Source: Vreelandella arcis
GTDB lineage: Bacteria; Pseudomonadota; Gammaproteobacteria; Pseudomonadales; Halomonadaceae
Assembly (NCBI RefSeq): GCF_900103865.1
Contig: NZ_FNII01000002.1
Location: 248,001-312,000 of the forward strand
Length of the DNA stretch: 64,000 nt
Direction: 5' to 3'
A program made the translations under genes and the position numbers. Below, in pieces: positions 48,385-56,877 of the stretch; within the stretch, counting starts at the first letter, position 1, and every line of letters begins with the position of its first letter. The notes below the pieces were generated by a model. That model saw only the letters and a list, made by a program, of their open reading frames with translations, ran no database searches and had not been told where the DNA came from.

Positions 48385-51132
48385 TTAGTCGGGCAGGCTT
48401 TCCAAGCGGTGACGTTGCCACTCGCTGGCAGGCTCGTTAAGCCGCATGATGGCATCGATAACCTGCTCTTCCATGTTGTAACGACAAGTGAAGCCTAAAT
48501 GCTTCATCAACGCCCGCATCGGGTGATTATCCGCCATAATCTTACCCACCATTTCCAGCGTGCCAATGTGGGTGCAGTAGTCGATCATTTTCTTCATTAA
48601 CAGACTACCGATCCCAAGCCCTTGCAGATCGTCGCGTATAATGACCGAGAATTCCGTTCTGATATTGTCGGGATCATTCCAAACCCGCACCACGCCCAGC
48701 ATCTCTTTGCTGCCGTCATCGCGCTGGTGCTCCGCGATGAACGCCATTTGTCGATCGTAATTGATATGCGAAAGCACCGATAGGTCGCGCTGGGTTAAAT
48801 CCGACTTGTTATGGAAATAACGAAAGCGGATGCTTTCCTCAGACAATTGACGATGGAAGTTGGTGATCAACGGTGCATCTTCGGCGCGAATAGGCCTCAC
48901 TTCAACTTGCCAACCGTTTTTCAGCGTAATCCACTCACGCAGCTCCTCTGGGTAAGGCATGATGGCAAAACGTGCCGGTGGCCCCAAATCCATGGCGAAG
49001 TCGACCGCTAGCATGCCGTCCCGGTTAAGCAACAGCGGGTTGAGTTCAAGTCCGCGCAGCTCGCCCAAGTCCGAGGCCATTTGCGAGAGTTTAACCAACA
49101 GTTGGCATAGGTGATGGGTATCCCGGTCAGGGTCTGACGAATGCTCGCGAATCAAAGACGCCGCATGGGTGCGACCCACCACATCCGCCGCCAAACTCAT
49201 GTTAAGCGGCGGTAGTGCGACCTGTCGGTCAGCCAGCACGTTAACTTTATAGCCGCCAATACCAAACACAATCAGCGGGCCGAACACCGGATCCCGGGTA
49301 ATACCCGCGCACACCTGCATAGAATGCTTGCCGCGCTGCATGGGCTGCAAGCAATATTCATGAACGGCGTACTCGGGGAATTTTTCATTAACTTTTTCAC
49401 CCAGCTTAATGACGCCCTCGGCTACCTGCTCGGGCGTTTCAAGGTCTTGCAGCAGCCCTGCCGATATTTTATGCGGGTGTTTACGGTAGCGATAAGGTCG
49501 GCAATTGCCCTCGTGAACGACCTTCAAGGCTTTAGGCCCCTCAATCTTGGCGGCAACCTCAAGCGCCTGCTCAGCGCTGGTGAGGTAATAACTGGTGGCG
49601 GCAGGTATGCCGTACGCTTCAAGTACCTGCGCCGTCTCAGAGTGACTCAACGTTTGACGCCCTTCCGCCTTGGCATCGCTGATCAAGGTACGACATTGGG
49701 CGCGAATTGCGGCGCTGGTGGAAAATGGCAAGCTGGGGGGTGTTTCCTGTAGCAACTGCTGCACGCGCTGGTAGTCCACCATGTGCATGAAGGCTTTTAC
49801 CGCCTTTTCGGGTGAAATATAGGTGGGAATGCCCGCTATGTTGCATTCGTGGCGGGCATTAAGCGCCTCTTTCAAGCCCATCCAACTGGTCAGCAAGTTA
49901 CGGCGAAACGCTTTACGGTTGGCAATTAACGCTTGTGCCGTCACTAATGAGGGCGCTAACCGAGTTGGTGCGTGTACCACTAGTACCGCATCCACATTGG
50001 CATCTGCCGCCACAATACGCAGCGCCTCAACAAATCGCTCAGGTGTCGCATTGCCCCCCAAATCGACAGGGTTTTCACCCGGCTTGCTCATATCGACTTG
50101 GCTTTTATGCAGCGCGTTTTGGGTTTCTTCGCTAAATTCAGCTAATTTTCCGCCTGCACTGATGAGCTTATCGATGGCCAGCATCGCAGGGCCCAAGCCG
50201 TTAGATACGACCGCCAATCGATCGCCACGCAGCGGCTTCATACGCGAAAGCGTTTCAAGAGCATCCAGCAGCTCGTCTGAATCATCCACCCGCACCACAC
50301 CCGCACGGGAGAAAGCCGCGTCAAACACTACGTCGCGATTGGCAATGCCCGGTGTCGGCGCCATGCCGGAAATATCCGAGGCAAAGGTTCGCCCGCTTTT
50401 AATCGCCAGTACAAGCCGGTTACGCGAGGCATCACGTACCGCGGTCATAAAATGCTGAGCGTTGGAAACCCGCTCTAAGTGAAGCAGGATTGCCTGAGCA
50501 GGAGAGAACTGATTTACGTAGTCAATTAAATCAGGCAACAGCACATCGACGCTGTCACCGACGGTAATCAAGTGGGAAAAGCCCACGTCGCGCCCCGCTG
50601 CCCAGTCAATCATCGCATTGGCTAACATGCCCGACTGGCCCAAATAGGCCACGCGCCCGGCCTTGATCGGTTGGCTAGCGTAGGAAGCGTTGAGTTTTTT
50701 AGCCGGCACGATGACGCCCATGCACTCCGGCCCCAGAACGCGAATACCGGATTCCCGTGCGGCGCTTAACATGCGCTCTCGGATAGAGCCTTGGTTACCC
50801 TTTTCTCGATCCAGGTAGGCCCCACCGGATAACACCAACGTAGCTTTTACCCCAAATTTGCCTAACTGCTGAATCAATTTGGGCACGCCCTCAATGGGCG
50901 AGCAGATAACCGCGAGGTCAGGTACCTCGGGCATATCTTCAATACGTTTGACACAAGGGTCGCCGAAGACCTGATCATAACCTCTCAAATTAATCGCCCA
51001 GCGCTGCCCCTTGAACCCCGCCTCTTGAAGATTCCGCAGAACCAGCCCCCCTAGCGATTCGGGTTTTTCGGACGCACCGATCACGGCAAGCGTGCGGGGT
51101 TCAAAAAAATGGTGCAAGAAACGTGTGCTCAC
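48385..51132 (-). CDS. PatZ/YfiQ-type protein lysine acetyltransferase (NDP-forming acyl-CoA synthetase-like plus GNAT)
   Basis: A 915-residue fusion: CoA-binding Rossmann domain (FFEPRTLAVIGASEKPESLGGLV), succinyl-CoA-synthetase-like domains (SGMLANAMIDWAAGRDVGFS), ATP-grasp domain (about 490-700) and a C-terminal GNAT domain (EFSVIIRDDLQGLGIGSLLMKKM, about 850-872). PatZ of enteric bacteria has this architecture; it acetylates and so inactivates acetyl-CoA synthetase and other enzymes in response to acetyl-CoA. It lies divergent from a deacetylase-family gene. Confidence 0.9.
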   Translation of the reverse strand: MSTRFLHHFFEPRTLAVIGASEKPESLGGLVLRNLQEAGFKGQRWAINLRGYDQVFGDPCVKRIEDMPEVPDLAVICSPIEGVPKLIQQLGKFGVKATLVLSGGAYLDREKGNQGSIRERMLSAARESGIRVLGPECMGVIVPAKKLNASYASQPIKAGRVAYLGQSGMLANAMIDWAAGRDVGFSHLITVGDSVDVLLPDLIDYVNQFSPAQAILLHLERVSNAQHFMTAVRDASRNRLVLAIKSGRTFASDISGMAPTPGIANRDVVFDAAFSRAGVVRVDDSDELLDALETLSRMKPLRGDRLAVVSNGLGPAMLAIDKLISAGGKLAEFSEETQNALHKSQVDMSKPGENPVDLGGNATPERFVEALRIVAADANVDAVLVVHAPTRLAPSLVTAQALIANRKAFRRNLLTSWMGLKEALNARHECNIAGIPTYISPEKAVKAFMHMVDYQRVQQLLQETPPSLPFSTSAAIRAQCRTLISDAKAEGRQTLSHSETAQVLEAYGIPAATSYYLTSAEQALEVAAKIEGPKALKVVHEGNCRPYRYRKHPHKISAGLLQDLETPEQVAEGVIKLGEKVNEKFPEYAVHEYCLQPMQRGKHSMQVCAGITRDPVFGPLIVFGIGGYKVNVLADRQVALPPLNMSLAADVVGRTHAASLIREHSSDPDRDTHHLCQLLVKLSQMASDLGELRGLELNPLLLNRDGMLAVDFAMDLGPPARFAIMPYPEELREWITLKNGWQVEVRPIRAEDAPLITNFHRQLSEESIRFRYFHNKSDLTQRDLSVLSHINYDRQMAFIAEHQRDDGSKEMLGVVRVWNDPDNIRTEFSVIIRDDLQGLGIGSLLMKKMIDYCTHIGTLEMVGKIMADNHPMRALMKHLGFTCRYNMEEQVIDAIMRLNEPASEWQRHRLESLPD

Positions 51133-51236
51133 GTTTACCTCTCCTCAAGCGGTGCAGCGCGATGTAAGACTTATGGACACTGTCGCGTATCATCAGGTCG
51201 CGATTAAGGTAGTACTAGTCATAATGGAGCGCTTGA

Positions 51237-52178
51237 ATGATCACTGCCTACCTTACCCATCCGGACTGCTCATTGCATCACATGGGGCCGGGACATCCTG
51301 AAAATCCGCAGCGACTGGAGGCAATCCGAGCGCGTTTGTCGCTGTCTGGTCTATTACAGCAAACCATGCAAGCCGATGCCAAGGAAGCCGACGATGAGTC
51401 GCTTCGCCGGGTTCATGCAACCCGACATCTCAACGCACTGACGAAGTGCTTGCCCGAAGAAGGTATTATACCGCTTGATAACGATACCTTGATGAATCCG
51501 GATAGCTTAAAAGCCGCTCGGTTAGCCGCGGGAGCAGTCATCAAAGGCATTGACCAAGTATTTAAGCGTCAAGCCGATAATGTGTTTTGCGCTATCCGCC
51601 CGCCTGGTCATCATGCCGAAGCGGCCGAGGCAATGGGGTTTTGTTTCTATAACAATATTGCCGTCGGGGCGGCTTATGCCAAGGAACGCTATGGTGCCCA
51701 GCGCATTGCCGTGCTGGACTTTGACGTACATCAGTGCAACGGTACAATCGATATTTTCAAGAATGACCCCAGCGTTCTGATTTGCACCAGCTTTCAATAC
51801 CCTTTCTACCCATGGCGGTATTTACGCAGCGAATGGCAAAATGTGGTTAACACGCCTTTAGAAGTGGGTACCGATGGGCCCGAGTTTCGACGTCTGATCG
51901 AAAGCCAATGGCTACCGGCACTTCATCGCTTCAAACCTGACCTGGTACTCATCTCCGCTGGGTTTGATGCCCACCGCGACGATCCCATGGGCGATGTATG
52001 CCTTACCGACGAGGATTTTTACTGGATCACTCACATGGCGATGGAAATTGCCACACTCTATGCCGATAACCGTCTCGTATCGTCACTCGAAGGTGGCTAC
52101 AACCCGACCTCGTTGGCAAGCGGCGTTGAGGCCCACCTGAAAGCATTGCTGGGACAACCCTTTACCAATGCGCCCTAA
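51237..52178 (+). CDS. Histone deacetylase family protein
   Basis: A 313-residue class II HDAC/acetoin-utilisation-type hydrolase. The catalytic His125/His126 pair is in RPPGHHAEAAEAMGFCFYNN; zinc ligands Asp163 and His165 are in LDFDVHQCNGT, and Asp244 is in SAGFDAHRDDP. All are present, so the enzyme should be active. Bacterial members remove acyl groups from proteins, polyamines or other amides. The gene is divergent from the PatZ-like acetyltransferase, with 104 bases between the two starts. Confidence 0.93.
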   Translation: MITAYLTHPDCSLHHMGPGHPENPQRLEAIRARLSLSGLLQQTMQADAKEADDESLRRVHATRHLNALTKCLPEEGIIPLDNDTLMNPDSLKAARLAAGAVIKGIDQVFKRQADNVFCAIRPPGHHAEAAEAMGFCFYNNIAVGAAYAKERYGAQRIAVLDFDVHQCNGTIDIFKNDPSVLICTSFQYPFYPWRYLRSEWQNVVNTPLEVGTDGPEFRRLIESQWLPALHRFKPDLVLISAGFDAHRDDPMGDVCLTDEDFYWITHMAMEIATLYADNRLVSSLEGGYNPTSLASGVEAHLKALLGQPFTNAP

Positions 52179-52286
52179 ACCCAGAGGCAAGCCTGTATAT
52201 CCACGGTGCTGGAGAAGCATGCCAAGTTTGGTTGGGTCGCGCCGCATGGGATGCAGGCTAGCGACAGCTAACCAGTAACGCGAGTA

Positions 52287-52637
52287 TTACAGGCAATTGG
52301 TAGGTTTGGGGAGTCCCGCAATACGGGCAACTACCTTGGCTGTACTGCCCGGGAATAGGCGCATCAAGTAAATAGAGCGCCCTTTCTCTTCACCTAAGGA
52401 TCGCTGCGTGGCTTTGACCAGCGGTCGCATGGCGGGGGCCATTTCATAGCGCGCATAGAACGACCGCACTAGATTGATAATTTCCCAGTGCTCGGGCGTT
52501 AATTCGATGCCTTCATCGTCTGCCAATTGACCGGCCACGGTCTCCGACCAGTCACTCAAATCGACAAGGTAGCCTTCCGGGTCTAGCTCGATGTTGGATT
52601 CGGTACTCAGGTAACGCGGGGTGTCGGTATTGTTCAT
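52287..52637 (-). CDS. tusE: Sulfur relay protein TusE (DsrC family)
   Basis: A 116-residue DsrC-like protein. YLVDLSDWSETVAGQLADDEGIELTPEHWEI, VKATQRSLGEEKGRSIYLMRLFP and the C-terminal AGLPKPTNCL with its penultimate sulfur-carrying Cys are conserved. TusE takes persulfide sulfur from TusBCD and passes it to MnmA for 2-thiouridine in tRNA. Start: ATG 52637 with GTGAG upstream, or GTG 52649, which adds four residues. It is last in tusDCBE. Confidence 0.93.
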   Translation of the reverse strand: MNNTDTPRYLSTESNIELDPEGYLVDLSDWSETVAGQLADDEGIELTPEHWEIINLVRSFYARYEMAPAMRPLVKATQRSLGEEKGRSIYLMRLFPGSTAKVVARIAGLPKPTNCL

Positions 52638-52652
52638 CGGTGTGCTCACTGT

Positions 52653-52943
52653 CTAATACCAAGTAATCGATTGTTCGTATTGCTCGGTTAACTGAACAAA
52701 ACCTTCTATATCGACGGTGGCGAGCCTGTGATGGCTTGCAGCGTTGGCAAATCCTCTTGCGACAAGATCCTCTTCAAGCAAAAACACCGGGTAGTCGGTT
52801 TGTTTCCAACAGTCCAAGTCGGGCTGTAGCGCCGCGCTGACGGCTTCTTCAATGAGTAGCAACGCATCCCCGGGGTTAATCGCCTGCTCAGCCTGCCGGG
52901 CCGCATCGCTGAGGGGAGCGGTGGTTAGAATGTGCAGGATCAT
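52653..52943 (-). CDS. tusB: Sulfur relay protein TusB (DsrH family)
   Basis: A 96-residue DsrH-like subunit beginning MILHILTTAPLS and containing INPGDALLLIEEAVSAAL, followed by VFLLEEDLVARG. TusB forms a hexamer with TusC and TusD that accepts sulfur from TusA. Its start is 8 bases after the tusC stop, and its own stop adjoins tusE, in a compact operon. Confidence 0.92.
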   Translation of the reverse strand: MILHILTTAPLSDAARQAEQAINPGDALLLIEEAVSAALQPDLDCWKQTDYPVFLLEEDLVARGFANAASHHRLATVDIEGFVQLTEQYEQSITWY

Positions 52944-52951
52944 AGCGCTCC

Positions 52952-53317
52952 CTAAAAGTTGAATATCAGCCGGGGTTGGCTAAACAACGCTTTAACTTGT
53001 GACTCACTCAGCGGTGTCACGCCGTTTACCAGCGAGGCCAAGGGGATATTGAGTTCCTCAAGCGTTTGATCGGGGACATTTAATTGATCAATCTCGTACA
53101 TTTCCAGCATGTCGATGGTGGGCAACGTGGCTTTTTGCCCTGGCGCACCGGCCTGCTGTTCTTTACACAGCGCCAATGCGCCCTGCCCCATAAAAAGCAG
53201 CCTGACGGATTGGCCAAAGGCGGCGGCCACCAGAGCTGCGTCCAAGCCTTCACGCAACCAGTTGGAATTATGCGGGGCATGACGAATGATCACCATCAGG
53301 TCTTCTGATTTATCCAT
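52952..53317 (-). CDS. tusC: Sulfur relay protein TusC (DsrF family)
   Basis: A 121-residue DsrF-like subunit: MVIIRHAPHNSNWLREGLDAALVAAAFGQSVRLLFMGQGAL is the typical DsrE-fold beginning. It lacks the catalytic Cys of TusD, as expected for TusC. Start at ATG 53317; an in-frame extension overlaps tusD and is less likely. It lies 8 bases after tusD. Confidence 0.92.
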   Translation of the reverse strand: MDKSEDLMVIIRHAPHNSNWLREGLDAALVAAAFGQSVRLLFMGQGALALCKEQQAGAPGQKATLPTIDMLEMYEIDQLNVPDQTLEELNIPLASLVNGVTPLSESQVKALFSQPRLIFNF

Positions 53318-53325
53318 GAGCAATC

Positions 53326-53718
53326 TCAATTGGCGAACGTTATCAAGCGCTGGCATCGCTGCTGAAGAGTGAGCAACTGGCCCAACCCGGTCAACTCAAA
53401 GGGTGCTTCAAGGTTAAACGCGGTGTAGCCATGACGTGCAGCTTCGGATTCACTGACGACGCCGCGCCTTAGTGCAGCCGCAATACAAACATCCAATGGC
53501 ACGCCGTGTTGCTCGTGCAGGGCCTTCCAGGCTTCACGAATGTTAAGTTCATCCTGCGGCGGGGTCATGAGCGATGAGGCGTTATGAACCCCGTCATGAT
53601 AAAAGAAAACACCGGCCAGTTGATGCCCCCTTGCCAAGATAGCGTGCGCAAACCTAAGTGCCGAATGCGGCGCAGGCTGGCTATAGGGAGCCCCCATCAC
53701 TAACAATCCGTAGTCCAT
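53326..53718 (-). CDS. tusD: Sulfurtransferase TusD (DsrE family)
   Basis: A 130-residue DsrE-like subunit with the sulfur-carrying Cys78 in GVPLDVCIAAALRRG, the same position as in E. coli TusD. The N-terminal GAPYSQPAPHSALRFAHAIL and the HDGVHNASSL loop are conserved. It is the first gene of tusDCBE, with its promoter presumably in the 110 bases up to the terminator at 53826. Confidence 0.95.
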   Translation of the reverse strand: MDYGLLVMGAPYSQPAPHSALRFAHAILARGHQLAGVFFYHDGVHNASSLMTPPQDELNIREAWKALHEQHGVPLDVCIAAALRRGVVSESEAARHGYTAFNLEAPFELTGLGQLLTLQQRCQRLITFAN

Positions 53719-53825
53719 TTGCTCTTACCTATCACAGCTTGACGAGTAACATCTGGTGACCAAGATCTGACGTTGATGATCTATTGATCCGATCACTATT
53801 TGCCTGTTCATGGTAATGCCTAAAG

Positions 53826-53858
53826 CAAAAAAACAGACCCTAAACTAATAGGGTCTGT
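53826..53858 (-). terminator. Rho-independent terminator after the BI-1 family gene
   Basis: ACAGACCCTA pairs with TAGGGTCTGT around 6 bases. On the minus strand the stem is followed by a run of seven T (seen as A at 53827-53833). It separates the BI-1 gene from tusDCBE. Confidence 0.9.
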
Positions 53859-53891
53859 CGAGACATTACCTGACGTCAACGAATCTGCGTG

Positions 53892-54572
53892 TTAATCGCT
53901 ACTCATAAAACCGAGCAGCGACAGCAGGCTGATGAACAAGTTATAGATAGACACGAACAGTGTAATGGTCGCTAAAATGTAGTTGGTCTCACCCTGGCGA
54001 TGAATGATTTCACTGGTTTGATAAAGAATGGCGGCTGAAGAAAACAGCACAAAGCCAGCCGATACCATTAGCGACAACGCAGGGATGTTAAAGATAAGCG
54101 CGGCGACCATCGCCAATACCAGCACAATCGCGCCAGCTATCATGAAGTTACCGAGGAAGCTGAAATCTTTCTTTGTGATCAGCGCCACTGCCGAAAGACC
54201 GATAAAGGTGATACCGGTCATGGCCAAGGCATTCATGATCAACGCGCCGCCGTTCGGCAATGCCAAATAAGCGGACAAAATAGGCCCTAAGGTGAAGCCC
54301 ATAAAGCCCGTAAAGGCAAACGTTGCGGCTAAGCCAGCTGCCGAATTGGCCGTTTTATGGACCAAGAACATCAAACCATAGGCACCGATAAAGAACACGA
54401 AGATGTTCATTTGCTGAACACCCATCGCCACGGCCGCCCCTGCAGTAGCCGCAGAGAACAGCAGTGTCATGGCCAGTAACGCGTAGGTGTTACGTAGCAC
54501 TTTGTTGGTGCTCACCGAGTTGGCGACACCGCCCGATGCTGATTGCGCAATATGTGAGTCGTTGTAACTCAT
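53892..54572 (-). CDS. Bax inhibitor-1/YccA family membrane protein
   Basis: A 226-residue protein with a polar start (MSYNDSHIAQSASGG) and seven hydrophobic helices from TYALLAMTLLFSAATAGAAVA to LFISLLSLLGFMSS. The C-terminal SEIIHRQGETNYILATITLFVSIYNLF matches the BI-1/YccA family, which includes pH-sensitive calcium leak channels and FtsH interactors. GGAG lies 9 bases before ATG 54572; the frame's extension to 54761 would overlap the divergent hydrolase and is rejected. Confidence 0.93.
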   Translation of the reverse strand: MSYNDSHIAQSASGGVANSVSTNKVLRNTYALLAMTLLFSAATAGAAVAMGVQQMNIFVFFIGAYGLMFLVHKTANSAAGLAATFAFTGFMGFTLGPILSAYLALPNGGALIMNALAMTGITFIGLSAVALITKKDFSFLGNFMIAGAIVLVLAMVAALIFNIPALSLMVSAGFVLFSSAAILYQTSEIIHRQGETNYILATITLFVSIYNLFISLLSLLGFMSSD

Positions 54573-54732
54573 GTGTTCATGCTCCGTAATGATCTGTCGA
54601 ACAGTTGACCAGCATGCCGTCACCGAGTTCCAGACGCAAGCCTTTGTCTTCCACGCAAATAGTTTTTCAATGTTGTACCAGTTTAGCAAGTATTGTCTAT
54701 GCTTGTTGAACATCTCATTGGACACTACAGCG

Positions 54733-55491
54733 ATGAAGAAAATTCTACTCCCCACCAGCACATTAGCGCTACTAACGTTGACGCAGGCGGCGCTGGCTTT
54801 CTCCCCCGCTGGGGAAGATATTGCTTACACCGTGAACGAAGAAAACTTCCAGGGCTATTTTGTCTCCGGCGGTGAGGATGCAAAAGGCAGTGTCCTGATC
54901 GTTCATGATTGGGACGGGTTGGATGATTACGAGCGCCAACGCGCCGATATGCTGGCCGATGAGGGTTACGATGTCTTCGCCGTGGATCTGTATGGCGAAG
55001 GCAATCGCCCCCAGGCGGTCGAGGATAAGCGTGCGGCCACCAATCGACTGTATGAAAACCGGGAACGGATGCGCATGCTCACGCTGGGCGGCCTGGCACA
55101 GGCAAGGCAAGAAGGCGCGGCTGAGCAGACAGTTATTATAGGGTACTGTTTTGGCGGTGCGGTAGCGTTAGAAATCGCACGTTCGGGCGAAGCAGAGGGC
55201 GTTGCTGCCTACTCCACCTTCCATGGTGGCTTAACCACGCCCGAAGGCCAATCCTACGCCGGTGATACCGCGCCTATCTTTATTGCCCACGGCGGAGCCG
55301 ACAGTTCAGTAAGCCTGGACGATGTTGCCACCTTGGCTGGCGAGTTAGAAACCGCAGGCGTTACCTACGAAGTCGGCATTTATTCCGGTGCCCCCCACGC
55401 GTTTAGTGTTTTTGGTAGTGATGCCTATCACGAGCGGGCTGACCAGCGTTCGTGGACAGCCTTTAATGCTTGGTTGGAGGAAAGGCTTTAA
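54733..55491 (+). CDS. Secreted dienelactone hydrolase family protein
   Basis: A 252-residue alpha/beta hydrolase with a cleavable signal peptide (MKKILLPTSTLALLTLTQAALA). The nucleophile is Cys139 in IIGYCFGGAVAL, as in true dienelactone hydrolases; the catalytic Asp is in HGGADSSVSLD and the His in SGAPHAFSVFG. The N-terminal YTVNEENFQGYFVSGG is typical of the exported branch. The substrate is unknown. The gene is divergent from the BI-1 gene. Confidence 0.9.
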   Translation: MKKILLPTSTLALLTLTQAALAFSPAGEDIAYTVNEENFQGYFVSGGEDAKGSVLIVHDWDGLDDYERQRADMLADEGYDVFAVDLYGEGNRPQAVEDKRAATNRLYENRERMRMLTLGGLAQARQEGAAEQTVIIGYCFGGAVALEIARSGEAEGVAAYSTFHGGLTTPEGQSYAGDTAPIFIAHGGADSSVSLDDVATLAGELETAGVTYEVGIYSGAPHAFSVFGSDAYHERADQRSWTAFNAWLEERL

Positions 55492-55504
55492 CAATCATCT
55501 CATT

Positions 55505-55527
55505 CCAGCGACGCCAAGCGTCGCTGG
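55505..55527. terminator. Hairpin after the dienelactone hydrolase gene
   Basis: CCAGCGACGC pairs perfectly with GCGTCGCTGG around 3 bases, 13 bases after the stop. No U-tract follows on either strand; it probably serves as a weak or Rho-assisted end for both convergent genes. Confidence 0.5.
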
Positions 55528-55550
55528 GTGCGTGCCAACAACCACATTGC

Positions 55551-55709
55551 TTAGCTTTGCACATCTTCTTCATCGTCTTTCTGCGGTGTAACCGTTTTCA
55601 TCGCCGCGTGACGAACATCTTGGGAATTGTAGAGACGCGCATCAATCACGTGCAATACCGCTAATTGCGCGAATAGCACCGCAAAACAGACAATCAGACC
55701 TTTTAGCAT
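55551..55709 (-). CDS. Small membrane protein, hypothetical
   Basis: A 52-residue frame with one hydrophobic helix at the start (LKGLIVCFAVLFAQLAVLHVI) and a charged tail (KDDEEDVQS). GGAAAG lies about 8 bases before ATG 55709. A longer frame to 55763 would add 18 residues without a better signal. I do not recognise it. It lies between the convergent hydrolase and the YheT gene upstream, and its coding status is plausible but unproven. Confidence 0.5.
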   Translation of the reverse strand: MLKGLIVCFAVLFAQLAVLHVIDARLYNSQDVRHAAMKTVTPQKDDEEDVQS

Positions 55710-55787
55710 GGCGGCTTTCCGGATGGGCTCAAAATAAGCCTTAACGTTTGCATAGTAGCGCAACGCCGCCAGGACACAATCAATAAT

Positions 55788-56798
55788 CTAAGCGCAGGTC
55801 GCCCATTTTTTTACCGTCAATGGCGTTGACGCCAACCAGGCTGGCAGCCGCCGTTCCAGGTAATAATCGGGCTCCCAGGGAGCGCCTTCAATAAAGCCCA
55901 CATGGCCGCCTTGGCGATGAAATTCCAGAGCCACATTTTGCGGCAACGCCGCCTTGTTTGGAGCGCTGTGAGGATAAACAAACGGATCGTCTTGCGCCTG
56001 GATAATCAGCGTCGGCACGCTAATGGCGGATATAAAATAAACACTGCTGCAACGCTGGTAATAATCGCTGGCGCTTGAGAAACCGTGCAAGGGCGCGGTT
56101 ACCCGCTCATCAAATTCCCATAGGGTGGTAACACGCTTAAGCGAGCTTAAGGCAAGAAGTTTGGCGTACTCGTCGGGGTCGCCATTAATAGCGAATCGGT
56201 GACGTTTATCTGCCATATAGCGTCTTAGGTCGCGTAAAAAACGCGCTTGATAGATTTTAGACATTCCCTGGCTGATTCGTTCGGCACTGTGATCCAGACG
56301 AAACGGCACCGAAACCGCCGCGGCCGCCTGCAATGGTGTTGCACCGCCCTGCTCGCCCAAGTACTTAAGTAACACATTGCCGCCAAGCGAATAGCCAATG
56401 GCCGCCAAAGGCTGGGTTGGTCGACGCGAGGAAAGCAGGTCGACTACCTCCTCTAGATCCTCGCTGACGCCAGAATGATAACCCCGCGCTCGACGGTTAG
56501 GCTCTCCTGAGCATCCCCGCCAATTCACCGCCACACTCTGCCAGCCTTTCAAGGCCAATGCCTGCTGCTGACCCAGAATATAGCGCGACGAAGAGCTACC
56601 GGTTAGCCCATGAAGAAGTATCACGCACGGAGTATCATCATCCCCCTGACCAAGCCAATCGAGATCCAGAAAATCCCCATCCCTTAGCGTCATTCGCTCA
56701 CGCTCGCGTCCTAAACAAAGTTCAGAACGAAAAAGCGGACTATACAGCGTTTGAAGATGACCTGCAGACAACCACCGAGCAGCACGAAATGAGGACAT
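55788..56798 (-). CDS. YheT family alpha/beta hydrolase
   Basis: A 336-residue hydrolase of the YheT/EMB8 group. The start FRAARWLSAGHLQTLYSPLFR is characteristic; the oxyanion region VILLHGLTGSSSSRYI, the nucleophile elbow IGYSLGGNVLLKYLGE and the late IQAQDDPFVYP (Asp) and RQGGHVGFIEG (His) complete the triad. The physiological substrate is unknown. The chosen ATG at 56798 fits the family N-terminus; there is no strong ribosome binding site. Confidence 0.92.
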   Translation of the reverse strand: MSSFRAARWLSAGHLQTLYSPLFRSELCLGRERERMTLRDGDFLDLDWLGQGDDDTPCVILLHGLTGSSSSRYILGQQQALALKGWQSVAVNWRGCSGEPNRRARGYHSGVSEDLEEVVDLLSSRRPTQPLAAIGYSLGGNVLLKYLGEQGGATPLQAAAAVSVPFRLDHSAERISQGMSKIYQARFLRDLRRYMADKRHRFAINGDPDEYAKLLALSSLKRVTTLWEFDERVTAPLHGFSSASDYYQRCSSVYFISAISVPTLIIQAQDDPFVYPHSAPNKAALPQNVALEFHRQGGHVGFIEGAPWEPDYYLERRLPAWLASTPLTVKKWATCA

Positions 56799-56877
56799 AA
56801 AGTAAATAAACCATGGGCAGAAAGTGAATGGCGCAGGCTTAAAGCCATTGTCCGTTGATGTCAGTGCTGCATGCCGC

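Noticed and set aside
52219..52278. 19-codon ORF with GGAG between the deacetylase and tusE genes
   Set aside because: The spacing is short, the peptide is featureless, and it falls between the ends of convergent genes with no promoter.
54573..54761. Upstream extension of the BI-1 family gene
   Set aside because: The extension overlaps the divergent hydrolase's signal peptide region and promoter; the family start and GGAG support 54572.
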